A stretch of 14,627 nt of DNA from a bacterium BMS3Bbin02 (GCA_002898115.1 BDTL01000141.1:1-14627), one strand, 5' to 3'; positions 1 through 7,170 are shown, counted from the stretch's first letter. Program-made: numbers and translations. The notes: generated by a model from the letters alone, not told the origin.

Positions 1-303
1 GATGTCGCCCGAAATGAGCTGGAGGTTGCCGGCAAGAAGGAGCACGCCTAGCACGACCAGACCGATGCTCACCCATTCCTTAGGTTCGTTAGCGCGGTCA
101 ACCAGTCGATCAACGATTGACTCATCCTCCCCCTGTTGCGGCATCACCAGCCATCCGATTCCGTACAGAATGAACCCAATACCGGCCATGAAGGCCAGCA
201 CTATGAATCCGAGCCGCACCCAAACCTTGGCGACGCCCATGCCCTCCGAAATGCCAGAGGCCACACCGGCCACCAACTTACGGTTGACGGGTCGTTCCCA
301 CAT
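1..303 (-). CDS. PspC-domain membrane protein, partial (cut by left edge)
   Basis: The minus-strand frame is open for 101 codons from ATG at 303-301 to the window edge, so the C-terminus is missing. The start has a good Shine-Dalgarno (GGAGG, plus-strand 313-317) nine bases upstream. Residues 4-48 match the PspC domain: a basic Arg-Lys-Leu-Val-Ala-Gly-Val-Ala-x-Gly-Ile opening, a Gly-Val-x-x-x-x-Val-Arg-Leu segment, then a membrane helix ending Gly-Trp-Leu-Val-Met-Pro. A charged linker follows (Glu-Asp-Glu-Ser...Asp-Arg), then a second hydrophobic segment begins at about residue 77. PspC proteins are membrane-stress sensors or partners; in actinobacteria they often sit beside a PspC-fused histidine kinase, as here, where the kinase is divergent. 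Function beyond the domain is inferred. Confidence 0.85.
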   Translation of the reverse strand, partial: MWERPVNRKLVAGVASGISEGMGVAKVWVRLGFIVLAFMAGIGFILYGIGWLVMPQQGEDESIVDRLVDRANEPKEWVSIGLVVLGVLLLAGNLQLISGDI

Positions 304-377
304 CGCGCATGTCCTCCATCACCGTCGTCGCTCTGGTTCACAATGCCGCATCACGCGTAGGGCGTCTATCGGGTACA

Positions 378-396
378 ACCCTGAGATGACCCTGAG
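378..396. repeat. Tandem 8-base repeat, candidate operator
   Basis: ACCCTGAG occurs at 378-385 and again at 389-396, a spacing of 11 bases or about one helical turn. An inverted half-copy, CAGGGT, lies at 413-418, and GGGT at 371-374 pairs with ACCC at 378-381. The site lies between the divergent PspC gene and the kinase gene, about 67-85 bases upstream of the proposed kinase transcription start. It could be a binding site for the adjacent response regulator; this is inference from position and repeat geometry only. Confidence 0.35.
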
Positions 397-427
397 TTCG
401 TGTGTCGAGGCCCAGGGTGTTTCCCGG

Positions 428-456
428 TTGAGGCGGACTCCGACCTGTGACATCAT
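428..456 (+). promoter_or_regulatory. Candidate promoter for leaderless kinase mRNA
   Basis: TTGAGG (428-433) and CATCAT (451-456) are separated by exactly 17 bases; each matches the sigma-70-type consensus at four of six positions. Six bases after the -10 is the kinase ATG at 463, so transcription would start on or next to the start codon. No Shine-Dalgarno is visible before that ATG, which agrees with leaderless translation, common in actinobacteria. Confidence 0.45.
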
Positions 457-462
457 CGACTG

Positions 463-1653
463 ATGACAGACGCACCCTCGACGAGCGATATCTCCGCGAT
501 CCGGCTCGCGATCCAGATCCCGCGATCGGACTCGGATCGACTTCTGACAGGTTATGCGGCCGGCGTGGGTGACCGGCTCGGTATCGGCCCCTCGTATGCA
601 CGAGCCGGGTTTGCGACGCTCGCGGGAGCAGGCGGCGTCGGAATACTCGTGTATGTGGTCGGCGTTTTGCTGAGCTACTCGGCGAAGCCACTACCGAAGC
701 GCGAACCGCTCGGCAAGAAACAAGCGTTGGGACTGGCTCTCATCTTCCTCGGAACGCTCTATGCGCTCGGCACAGCAGGACTGTGGTTCCCCGGTGCTAC
801 CGCCCCCATCGGACTGCTCTCTTTCGGAGCCGCTGCAATCTGGAGCCGCTCGGACCTTCACGACGTTCCACTCATCGAGGCCATCGCCAAGAACGAGCAG
901 AGCAGGTTCCGGGCTATCGGCGGCGCGGCTCTGATGGGTATAGGCCTGCTGATTCTCGTCTCGTCCACTACCGCCGTCGACATTGGTCCCGTGCTGCTCG
1001 CAGTTCTCGTAACAACAGTTGGTTTCGCCCTTGCGCTCGGCCCTTCGGTGTGGCGAATCTCACGCAACCTCACGGCCGAGCGCCGCGAACGAATTCGCGC
1101 CGAGGAACGCGAGGACATGGCAGCTCATCTCCACGACTCGGTCCTCCAGTCACTCGCCCTCATCCAGCGCACCAATGACCCGAAGAAGATGGCAACCCTC
1201 GCACGAGCCCAGGAACGCGAACTTCGTGAGTGGCTCTACGCTGAACGCGTTGGCGCCGATCCACGGGCACTGTCAGTTGCCCTTCAGAATGTCGCATCGC
1301 GCGTCGAGGCTGACTACAACCTGCCTATCGAGGTCATCGTGGTCGGCGAGGTCGACGTGACCGACGACATACGCGCAATGACGAAGGCCGCCGCCGAAGC
1401 AATGACCAACGCCGCGAAACACTCGGGAACCGACAGGATTTCGGTCTACGCGGAGAGTCACAACGGAACAACCGACATTTGGATCACCGACCTCGGGCGC
1501 GGTTTCGATGTCGACGAGGTCGCCGACGGGCGCAGAGGTCTCTCAGATTCCATCGTCGGTCGCATGCAACGTCACGGTGGCACTGCGGAAATCGAAAGCT
1601 CTGACGAGGGTACCGAGGTACACCTCTCACTCACCGAACGGAATGCCACATGA
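463..1653 (+). CDS. PspC-fused sensor histidine kinase (HisKA_3/NarL-type)
   Basis: A 396-residue membrane sensor kinase. Residues 23-72 look like a degenerate PspC domain (Arg-Leu-Leu-Thr-Gly-x-Ala-Ala-Gly-Val, then a helix). Further hydrophobic helices lie at about 86-106, 112-127, 151-168 and 173-195. The dimerisation/phosphoacceptor segment at 216-235 has the His-Asp pair of the HisKA_3 family, with His224 as the probable phosphorylation site. The ATPase domain shows an N-box at 311-321 (Glu-Ala-Met-Thr-Asn-Ala-Ala-Lys-His), a G1 box at 343-348 (Asp-Leu-Gly-Arg-Gly-Phe) and a G2 segment at 356-368. Its stop overlaps the regulator start by 4 bases, so the two are translationally coupled. 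The architecture resembles actinobacterial PspC/LiaS-like envelope-stress kinases; the stimulus is unknown. Confidence 0.88.
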   Translation: MTDAPSTSDISAIRLAIQIPRSDSDRLLTGYAAGVGDRLGIGPSYARAGFATLAGAGGVGILVYVVGVLLSYSAKPLPKREPLGKKQALGLALIFLGTLYALGTAGLWFPGATAPIGLLSFGAAAIWSRSDLHDVPLIEAIAKNEQSRFRAIGGAALMGIGLLILVSSTTAVDIGPVLLAVLVTTVGFALALGPSVWRISRNLTAERRERIRAEEREDMAAHLHDSVLQSLALIQRTNDPKKMATLARAQERELREWLYAERVGADPRALSVALQNVASRVEADYNLPIEVIVVGEVDVTDDIRAMTKAAAEAMTNAAKHSGTDRISVYAESHNGTTDIWITDLGRGFDVDEVADGRRGLSDSIVGRMQRHGGTAEIESSDEGTEVHLSLTERNAT

Positions 1654-2282
1654 CCTCACTATTCCTCGTCGACGACCACAAGCTCTTCCTTTCCGGGGTT
1701 CTGTCAGAAATGGGCCCCGAGTTCGACATCGCAGGGTCGGCGTCCGAGGTCGACGAAGCGATCGAGGCCATCCGCCAAAGCGAGCCGGACGTTGTGTTGA
1801 TCGATGTCCACATGCCCGGCGGTGGCGGAGTCCGCGTCGTGACCGATGTTCTGTCCACAAACCCGGATGTCCGATTCCTGGCGCTGAGTGTGTCGGACGC
1901 ACCCGAGGATGTCATCGCAATGATCCGAGCCGGGGCCCGCGGATACGTCACCAAGTCGATCGTACCCGCGGAACTCTCCGACTCGGTTCGTCGCATCGCG
2001 GAAGGAGACGCAGTGTTCTCCCCTCGTCTGGCCGGGTTCGTCCTCGACGCATTTGGAAGACAGATACCGACGCCGCTTGACCCCGAACTTGACCTTCTCA
2101 CACCACGCGAACAAGAGGTCCTTCGCCACATCGCGCGCGGTTTTGCCTACAAACAAGTCGCTCGCAAGCTCAACATTTCAATCAAGACGGTCGAAACGCA
2201 CGTGTCGTCGGTGCTGCGGAAACTCCAGCTTTCTTCACGCCACGAGCTCGCCGTATGGGCTTCTGACAGAGACATCGTCTGA
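1650..2282 (+). CDS. LuxR/NarL-family response regulator
   Basis: A 210-residue DNA-binding regulator paired with the upstream kinase (ATGA overlap at 1650-1653). The receiver domain spans about 3-118, with acidic-pocket residues Asp8-Asp9, phosphoacceptor Asp52 in the Ile-Asp-Val-His-Met-Pro motif, switch Ser80 and conserved Lys102. The C-terminal LuxR-type helix-turn-helix at about 148-208 starts Leu-Thr-Pro-Arg-Glu-Gln-Glu-Val-Leu and contains the Lys-Thr-Val-Glu-Thr-His-Val recognition segment. The length is normal for NarL/LiaR-type regulators. Likely targets include the divergent PspC gene and its own operon, where a tandem repeat sits at 378-396; that target is inferred. Confidence 0.93.
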   Translation: MTSLFLVDDHKLFLSGVLSEMGPEFDIAGSASEVDEAIEAIRQSEPDVVLIDVHMPGGGGVRVVTDVLSTNPDVRFLALSVSDAPEDVIAMIRAGARGYVTKSIVPAELSDSVRRIAEGDAVFSPRLAGFVLDAFGRQIPTPLDPELDLLTPREQEVLRHIARGFAYKQVARKLNISIKTVETHVSSVLRKLQLSSRHELAVWASDRDIV

Positions 2283-2307
2283 ACAGACGCGTTATCGCCA
2301 TCTGCGG

Positions 2308-2336
2308 TTGACGAGCGGCCGCGCAGTTGTGAGACT
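2308..2336 (+). promoter_or_regulatory. Weak candidate promoter before kbl
   Basis: TTGACG (2308-2313) is a five-of-six -35 match. GAGACT (2331-2336), 17 bases on, is only a three-of-six -10. The 73-base gap between the regulator stop and the kbl start holds no terminator that I can see, so kbl might instead be read through from the two-component genes. Confidence 0.2.
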
Positions 2337-2343
2337 TCCCTCC

Positions 2344-2348
2344 GGAGG
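2344..2348 (+). promoter_or_regulatory. Ribosome binding site fixing the kbl start
   Basis: GGAGG lies seven bases before ATG 2356. The frame is open further upstream to 2053, inside the response regulator, but this site and the family's N-terminus both place the true start at 2356. Confidence 0.8.
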
Positions 2349-2355
2349 TACTGCC

Positions 2356-3546
2356 ATGGACGCGGCGTTTTTGGATCGACTAACAACTAGCATCGCGGAC
2401 CTCAGGAGTGACGGGTTGTACAAGGCGGAACGCTCCATCGCGTCCCCGCAACAGGCTGAGATCAAACTTTCCGATGGGACGACAGCGCTCAACCTTTGCG
2501 CCAACAACTATCTCGGTCTTGCCAACAGCCGTGTCCTCATCGACGCGGCCCACGCCGCTCTCGACCGCCACGGGTACGGCATGGCATCGGTGCGATTCAT
2601 CTGCGGGACCCAAGCCATCCACAAGGAGCTCGAGGGTCGAATCTCGGAATTCCTCGGCACCGACGACACCATCTTGTATTCGTCGTGTTTCGATGCGAAC
2701 ACCGGACTCTTCGAGACGATTCTCGGACCGGACGACGCAATCATCTCCGACTCACTCAACCATGCGTCAATCATTGACGGAGTACGGCTCTGCAAGGCGA
2801 AGCGATTTCGATATGCCAACAACGACATGGCGGACCTCGAACGCTGCCTCAAGGAGGCCGACGGTGCCCGCACCACGCTGATCGCAACCGACGGCGTGTT
2901 CTCGATGGACGGCATCCTCGCGAACCTGCCCGCGATCTGTGACCTTGCCGACGCATACGGTGCACTTGTCATGGTCGATGACTCCCATGCGGTCGGGTTT
3001 GTGGGACCCGGCGGAGCGGGGACTCCAGACTTCTGGGACGTCCGCGACCGCATCGATGTTGTCACCGGTACGCTGGGGAAAGCCCTCGGCGGCGCAAGCG
3101 GCGGTTACACATCCGGTCGCAGCGAGATGATCGAGTGGCTTCGACAACGTTCTCGTCCGTATCTGTTCTCGAATTCGCTCGCCCCGGTTATCGCCGCAAC
3201 ATCGCTTGCAGCTCTCGATCTCATCGTGTCTTCTCCCGAACTTCGTGAACAACTCGCGGCCAACGCCGAGCGTTTCCGACACGCAATGACAGCACAGGGG
3301 TTCACACTGGCCGGTTCGGGGCACCCGATCGTGCCGGTCATGATCGGTGACGCCGCGCTGGCGGGACAGATGGCCGAGGCCCTCCTGGAGGAGGGTGTCT
3401 ACGTTGTCGGCTTTTCGTTTCCTGTCGTCCCCCTTGGCGAGGCCCGCATACGAACCCAGATGTCCGCTGCCCACACGTTCGAGCAGATCGACGATGCCGT
3501 CGACGCATTTACACGGGTCGGCAAGACATTCGGCGCGATCAAATGA
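2356..3546 (+). CDS. kbl: Glycine C-acetyltransferase (2-amino-3-ketobutyrate CoA ligase)
   Basis: A cytoplasmic PLP enzyme of 396 residues, the usual Kbl length (about 398). It cleaves 2-amino-3-oxobutyrate with CoA to glycine and acetyl-CoA, the second step of threonine degradation. The fold-type I alpha-oxoamine synthase signatures are clear: Asn-Asn-Tyr-Leu-Gly-Leu at 50-55, the PLP-stacking His136 in Asn-His-Ala-Ser-Ile-Ile-Asp-Gly, Asp208 and His211 in Asp-Asp-Ser-His-Ala-Val-Gly, and the Schiff-base Lys242 in Thr-Leu-Gly-Lys-Ala-Leu-Gly-Gly. KBL is preferred over AONS/ALAS/SPT relatives because the next gene, overlapping by 4 bases, is threonine dehydrogenase, and because the Ser-Val-Arg-Phe-Ile-Cys-Gly-Thr-Gln segment is Kbl-like. 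Confidence 0.95.
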   Translation: MDAAFLDRLTTSIADLRSDGLYKAERSIASPQQAEIKLSDGTTALNLCANNYLGLANSRVLIDAAHAALDRHGYGMASVRFICGTQAIHKELEGRISEFLGTDDTILYSSCFDANTGLFETILGPDDAIISDSLNHASIIDGVRLCKAKRFRYANNDMADLERCLKEADGARTTLIATDGVFSMDGILANLPAICDLADAYGALVMVDDSHAVGFVGPGGAGTPDFWDVRDRIDVVTGTLGKALGGASGGYTSGRSEMIEWLRQRSRPYLFSNSLAPVIAATSLAALDLIVSSPELREQLAANAERFRHAMTAQGFTLAGSGHPIVPVMIGDAALAGQMAEALLEEGVYVVGFSFPVVPLGEARIRTQMSAAHTFEQIDDAVDAFTRVGKTFGAIK

Positions 3547-4577
3547 GAGCACTTGTCAAGAGCAGGCCGGAGCCGGGACTATGGCTTGAGGATATCGAGG
3601 TCCCGCCGTACGGACCCAACGACGTCCTGATCCGCGTGTCCAAGACATCGTTGTGCGGCACCGACCTTCACATCGTTGCGTGGGATGAGTGGGCGCAGGC
3701 AACGATCCCCACACCGATGGCGATAGGCCACGAGTTCGTCGGGACGATCGCTGCCGTCGGTGACCTTGTGGAAGGTCTGGTTATCGCCCAGCGTGTCTCG
3801 GCAGAAGGCCACATCACATGTGGCCATTGTCGGAACTGCCGCGCCGGTCGCCGACGATTCTGCCGCAACACCGTCGGCATCGGTGTTGGCCGCGCCGGAG
3901 CATTCGCCGAGTTCGTGACGGTGCCGGCAACCAACGTGTTCCCGGTACCCGACTCGATCCCCGACGACATCGCCTCGATTCTGGATCCTCTCGGCAACGC
4001 TACTCATACGGCGTTGACGTTCGACCTCGTCGGCGAAGACGTCCTCATCACCGGCGCAGGCCCGATCGGCATCATGGCGACGGCGATCGCCCGCCATGTC
4101 GGGGCACGGTTCATCACGGTCACCGACCTGAGCGACTACCGACTTGCGATCAGTGCATCCATGGGAGCGGACCGCACGGTAAATGTGAGCGTATCGTCGA
4201 TCGCTGACACGATGACGGATCTCGGCATGACGGAGGGTTTCGACGTCGGTCTAGAGATGTCCGGTAGTTTTCTGGCTTTGCACGACATGATCACAGCGAT
4301 GAACCACGGCGGCAGCGTTGCACTCCTCGGAATTCCACCGTCTGAGGCTGCTCCGATCGATTGGACCGACATCATCTTCAAGGGACTCACGTTGCGGGGA
4401 ATCTATGGGAGACGGATGTTCGAGACCTGGTACAAGATGACATCAATGCTCCAGACAGGCCTCGACGTCTCTCCTGTCATCACACATCACTTCAGCGCCG
4501 CGGACTTCGAACAAGCACTGGATGTCATGCGCAGCGGCGAATGCGGCAAGGTCGTCCTCGACTGGGCTACGGAGTAA
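3543..4577 (+). CDS. tdh: L-threonine 3-dehydrogenase
   Basis: A 344-residue zinc-dependent medium-chain dehydrogenase that oxidises L-threonine with NAD+ to 2-amino-3-oxobutyrate, the substrate of the upstream Kbl. Catalytic zinc ligands are Cys38, His63 and Glu64; structural zinc cysteines are 93, 96, 99 and 107, the same numbering as E. coli Tdh. The Rossmann loop Gly-Ala-Gly-Pro-Ile-Gly is at 171-176 with Asp195 for NAD binding. Tdh-specific stretches include Trp-Asp-Glu-Trp (47-50), Gly-His-Ile-Thr-Cys-Gly-His-Cys, Gly-Met-Thr-Glu-Gly-Phe-Asp-Val-Gly-Leu-Glu-Met-Ser-Gly and Tyr-Gly-Arg-x-Met-Phe-Glu-Thr-Trp-Tyr-Lys-Met. The start overlaps the kbl stop (ATGA), indicating coupled synthesis. 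Identification is secure. Confidence 0.97.
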   Translation: MRALVKSRPEPGLWLEDIEVPPYGPNDVLIRVSKTSLCGTDLHIVAWDEWAQATIPTPMAIGHEFVGTIAAVGDLVEGLVIAQRVSAEGHITCGHCRNCRAGRRRFCRNTVGIGVGRAGAFAEFVTVPATNVFPVPDSIPDDIASILDPLGNATHTALTFDLVGEDVLITGAGPIGIMATAIARHVGARFITVTDLSDYRLAISASMGADRTVNVSVSSIADTMTDLGMTEGFDVGLEMSGSFLALHDMITAMNHGGSVALLGIPPSEAAPIDWTDIIFKGLTLRGIYGRRMFETWYKMTSMLQTGLDVSPVITHHFSAADFEQALDVMRSGECGKVVLDWATE

Positions 4578-4581
4578 CTCG

Positions 4582-5208
4582 ATGGTCGAATTCGCCGCCA
4601 CATCGTTCCTCGCGTTCATCGTCATCATGGACCCCATCGGGCTGGTGCCTGTCTTCCTCGCGGTTACTGCGGACTACACCGAGCGCGAGCGGCGTGTGAT
4701 CGCCCGCCGCGCTGCTATCGCGGCGGTCGTCATTCTTACGCTGTTTGGTCTGTTCGGAGGTCCCCTCCTCGACTATCTCGGAATCAGCCTCGACGCGCTC
4801 CGCATTGCCGGCGGTCTGCTGTTATTCAAACTGGCATGGGACATGGTCGTCGGACAACGGACACGCGCCACGTCCGAGGAAAAGGAAGACGCTGCGGATC
4901 GTGAAGATGTGGCGGTGTTTCCACTCGCTCTCCCGCTTCTCGTCGGACCAGGCGCCATGACAACAATGCTGGTGCTGCTCGGCGAAGCGGGGCGTCGACC
5001 AACGTACGTCGCGATCGTGTTCGGGAGCGCCACCGTCGTTCTGATACTCGACTGGCTCACATTGCGCGTCGCGAGCCGTATCAACAATCGGCTCGGCCGC
5101 ACGGGGATCAACGTGGCTACGAGGATTCTCGGCATCATCCTCACGGCCCTGTCGGTACAGCTCGTAGCCGATGGTGCCCTGAACCTCCTCCGCGCCTCAG
5201 GCGTTTAG
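4582..5208 (+). CDS. MarC/SnatA-family (NAAT) membrane protein
   Basis: A 208-residue integral membrane protein with six predicted helices at about 5-28, 42-60, 68-90, 111-133, 141-162 and 178-200. MarC-family landmarks are Asp-Pro-Ile-Gly-Leu-Val-Pro-Val-Phe at 17-25, Phe-Pro-Leu-Ala-Leu-Pro-Leu-Leu-Val-Gly-Pro-Gly-Ala at 113-125, and the last helix Arg-Ile-Leu-Gly-Ile-Ile-Leu-Thr-Ala-Leu at 181-190. A charged loop at 92-110 separates the halves. The ATG at 4582 is chosen because GGAG at 4571-4574, inside the end of tdh, is correctly spaced; it lies 4 bases after the tdh stop. The family includes SnatA, a small neutral amino-acid (glycine, alanine) transporter. Downstream of kbl-tdh, a threonine or glycine transport role is a reasonable inference; the old link to antibiotic resistance is not supported here. 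Confidence 0.88.
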   Translation: MVEFAATSFLAFIVIMDPIGLVPVFLAVTADYTERERRVIARRAAIAAVVILTLFGLFGGPLLDYLGISLDALRIAGGLLLFKLAWDMVVGQRTRATSEEKEDAADREDVAVFPLALPLLVGPGAMTTMLVLLGEAGRRPTYVAIVFGSATVVLILDWLTLRVASRINNRLGRTGINVATRILGIILTALSVQLVADGALNLLRASGV

Positions 5209-5284
5209 TCGACTATTTATCCAGACGACGTATGGCCGACAGTACTCAGGGAAGACCAATGCAACGGTCTGCAAGGGATCTGGC

Positions 5285-5824
5285 ATGACTTCACAAGCGA
5301 CGAAATTCATCATCGAGGGACGCTCGGGAATCGGCAAGACCACCGTGTGTCGCGATGTCGCGCGCCAACTCAAGGGGTCGTGGGTAGCAGCCACCGGTAT
5401 CCTCACCTCGGAGATAGACGACTTCGGGCGGCGCCTGGGGCTCCACACCGAGATTATCGGCGGCATGTCCTTCGATCTCGCCCACGTGACCAATGAATCG
5501 AAGACGCGTCATGAGAACTGGGGTGTTGACCTCGAGGCGTTGGAGCGGTTCGCCATTCCGGCGATCAGGGGCGGACGCGGCGTGACCATCGTGGACGAAC
5601 TTGGACCGATCCCACTGATGTCAACACCGTTCCGCGAGGCTGTTGCTTCACTCTTCCTGCGACCCGGACTCGTGATCGCGACCGCACCCGCGGTATTCAA
5701 CCGCTTCACCGACGATCTTGCAGGTCTCGACGGCGTCGAGATACTTCCGCTGAACTTCCACACCAGACCGACACTTAGCGACGAACTTGTGAAGCTGGTT
5801 CGCGCCGGGTTAGCCCGGAGATAG
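5285..5824 (+). CDS. THEP1-like nucleoside-triphosphatase (P-loop NTPase)
   Basis: A 179-residue cytoplasmic P-loop protein, the usual size of the THEP1/NTPase_1 family. The Walker A motif is Gly-Arg-Ser-Gly-Ile-Gly-Lys-Thr-Thr at 12-20. Family-type Gly-Ile-Leu-Thr-Ser-Glu-Ile at 38-44 is followed by a Gly-Arg-Arg-Leu-Gly-Leu segment. Walker B Thr-Ile-Val-Asp-Glu at 101-105 runs into Leu-Gly-Pro-Ile-Pro-Leu, like the Gly-x-Met-Glu-Leu of THEP1. These enzymes hydrolyse NTPs in vitro; their cellular role is unclear. The ATG at 5285 has an AAGGGAT ribosome site eight bases upstream. The 76-base gap after marC holds no clear terminator or promoter that I can defend. Confidence 0.8.
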   Translation: MTSQATKFIIEGRSGIGKTTVCRDVARQLKGSWVAATGILTSEIDDFGRRLGLHTEIIGGMSFDLAHVTNESKTRHENWGVDLEALERFAIPAIRGGRGVTIVDELGPIPLMSTPFREAVASLFLRPGLVIATAPAVFNRFTDDLAGLDGVEILPLNFHTRPTLSDELVKLVRAGLARR

Positions 5825-5855
5825 CCGGTTCCACCACGGCAGCCGAATCGACCTC

Positions 5856-5877
5856 TATTCTGACATCCTGAACGTTC
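5856..5877 (+). promoter_or_regulatory. Candidate -10 and palindrome before aldolase gene
   Basis: TATTCT at 5856-5861 is a plausible -10, though I see no convincing -35 at 16-18 bases. Eight bases later the perfect palindrome GAACGTTC (5870-5877) would lie at the transcription start, where a repressor could act. The same 8-mer recurs just after the gene at 6817-6824. Confidence 0.3.
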
Positions 5878-5899
5878 CACACATGAGGGTCAGGTACCG

Positions 5900-6799
5900 A
5901 TGAACGAACAACAGTTAGCCCGAGTCAGTGACAACCACGGCTTTATCGCCGCCCTCGACCAGAGCGGGGGAAGCACACCAAAGGCTCTCCTCGCCTACGG
6001 CGTTGCGGAGGACGGCTACACGAACGACGCCGAAATGTTTGACCGAATCCACGAGATGCGGACCCGCATCATGACCAGCCCGAGTTTTGACGGCGAACGT
6101 GTGATGGGGGTCATCTTGTTCGAGGACACAATGAACCGCGACATCGGTGGTGTGCCAACGCCCACCTACGTCTGGCGGACGAAGGGGGTGGTGCCGTTCT
6201 TGAAGGTTGACAGAGGTCTGGCTGACGAGGTCGATGGCGCACAGATCATGAACCCAATGCCCAACCTCGACGAGCTCCTGGCGCACGCGAACGAGATGAA
6301 CGTCTTCGGAACGAAAATGCGGTCCGTCATCAAGCTCGCCAATCCAGCAGGGGTCGACGCGGTCGTTGAACAGCAGTTCGCAGTCGGCAAGCAGATCCTG
6401 GACTCGGGTTTGGTGCCGATCATTGAGCCGGAAGTCGACATTCACAGCCCCGAAAAGGCTGAGGCCGAGTCCCTTCTAAGGGCTGGCATCCTCCGCAGTC
6501 TTGAGACTGTCGCCGATGGGCAGCGGATCATGCTCAAGTTGACACTCCCCAACGAGGACAATTTCTACAGCGAGCTCGTTGCTCACCAAAAGGTCTTGAA
6601 GGTCGTCGCGTTGTCCGGTGGGTACACCCGTGTCGATGCGAACGCTCGCCTCGCCCGCAACAACGGGGTTGTGGCAAGTTTCTCGCGCGCTCTGACCGAA
6701 GGGTTGTCAGCCCTGCAAAGCGATGCGGATTTTGATGCCACTCTGGATGCCTCAATCGGCGCCATCAACGAAGCTTCTCTGTCGGGTACATCTGACTAG
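5900..6799 (+). CDS. fda: Class I fructose-bisphosphate aldolase (Staphylococcus type)
   Basis: A 299-residue cytoplasmic Schiff-base aldolase that interconverts fructose 1,6-bisphosphate with dihydroxyacetone phosphate and glyceraldehyde 3-phosphate. It matches the short bacterial class I form of about 296 residues known from Staphylococcus along its whole length: Gly-Phe-Ile-Ala-Ala-Leu-Asp-Gln-Ser-Gly-Gly-Ser-Thr-Pro-Lys at 14-28, Gly-Val-Val-Pro-Phe-Leu-Lys-Val-Asp at 96-104, Phe-Gly-Thr-Lys-Met-Arg-Ser at 136-142, and Val-Pro-Ile-Ile-Glu-Pro-Glu-Val-Asp at 172-180. The catalytic lysine is probably Lys213 in Met-Leu-Lys-Leu-Thr, and the phosphate loop Leu-Ser-Gly-Gly-Tyr is near 238-242. 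An AGG lies about seven bases before the ATG. It appears to be a single-gene unit, unrelated to its neighbours. Confidence 0.95.
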   Translation: MNEQQLARVSDNHGFIAALDQSGGSTPKALLAYGVAEDGYTNDAEMFDRIHEMRTRIMTSPSFDGERVMGVILFEDTMNRDIGGVPTPTYVWRTKGVVPFLKVDRGLADEVDGAQIMNPMPNLDELLAHANEMNVFGTKMRSVIKLANPAGVDAVVEQQFAVGKQILDSGLVPIIEPEVDIHSPEKAEAESLLRAGILRSLETVADGQRIMLKLTLPNEDNFYSELVAHQKVLKVVALSGGYTRVDANARLARNNGVVASFSRALTEGLSALQSDADFDATLDASIGAINEASLSGTSD

Positions 6800-6826
6800 G
6801 AACCGCCGGACCGTGAGAACGTTCCT

Positions 6827-7123
6827 CTACCCGATCGTGTACTGGATACGCTCGATCCGCTCAACTATCGGTTTGACGGATTCTTCGACCACTGCAACAT
6901 GAGCGGGATGGGAAGAGTAGGCCCGCCACGCATCGGAATTCCCAAAGTCGGCAACGAGCACGTAGTCCGCGTTCGCGCCGGCGACACCGACGTCGGGACC
7001 ATGTTCGTAGCGTTGGATCTGCGCGATTCGCTCGGGAAGCGACGCCAACCCCGCGGTCACCGCAGCGATCTGCGCTTGAGTCGTCCCAGCTTTCCACCAG
7101 AACATCACTACATGACGAAACAC
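6827..7123 (-). CDS. Dabb (stress-responsive A/B barrel) domain protein
   Basis: A 98-residue single-domain protein with the ferredoxin-like alpha/beta-barrel pattern: an opening Val-Phe-Arg-His-Val-Val-Met-Phe strand, a middle Ala-Asp-Tyr-Val-Leu-Val-Ala-Asp-Phe strand, and the typical Ala-Trp-x-x-Tyr-x-x-His-Pro-x-His helix near the C-terminus. I start it at GTG 7123 because GGAGG (plus-strand 7129-7133) lies five bases upstream and the product then begins like its relatives; ATG 7135 would add four residues but would have no ribosome site. Dabb proteins include plant stress proteins and dimeric cyclases; the substrate here is unknown. It is convergent with the aldolase gene and divergent from mobA. 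Confidence 0.82.
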   Translation of the reverse strand: MFRHVVMFWWKAGTTQAQIAAVTAGLASLPERIAQIQRYEHGPDVGVAGANADYVLVADFGNSDAWRAYSSHPAHVAVVEESVKPIVERIERIQYTIG

Positions 7124-7128
7124 GAGTT

Positions 7129-7133
7129 CCTCC
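7129..7133 (-). promoter_or_regulatory. Ribosome binding site for Dabb gene
   Basis: On the minus strand this reads GGAGG with a five-base gap to GTG 7123. It lies inside the alternative start region (ATG 7135), which argues for the GTG. Confidence 0.6.
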
Positions 7134-7170
7134 ATCGCCGGCCAACTGCAACAGTAACAACACGCGGCGT

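Noticed and set aside
2..463. 153-codon plus-strand frame at the left edge
   Set aside because: The minus strand encodes a clear PspC domain here; the plus-strand translation is low-complexity Ser/Arg/Pro-rich.
2053..2355. N-terminal extension of kbl
   Set aside because: It would overlap the response regulator and does not match Kbl; a GGAGG site and ATG at 2356 give the family's normal length.
6817..6824. LexA (SOS) box
   Set aside because: GAACGTTC lacks the four-base spacer of the actinobacterial GAAC-N4-GTTC operator.
6798..6826. Terminator between the aldolase and Dabb genes
   Set aside because: AGGAAC/GTTCCT gives only a 6-bp stem around a 17-base loop with no T-run; too weak to call.
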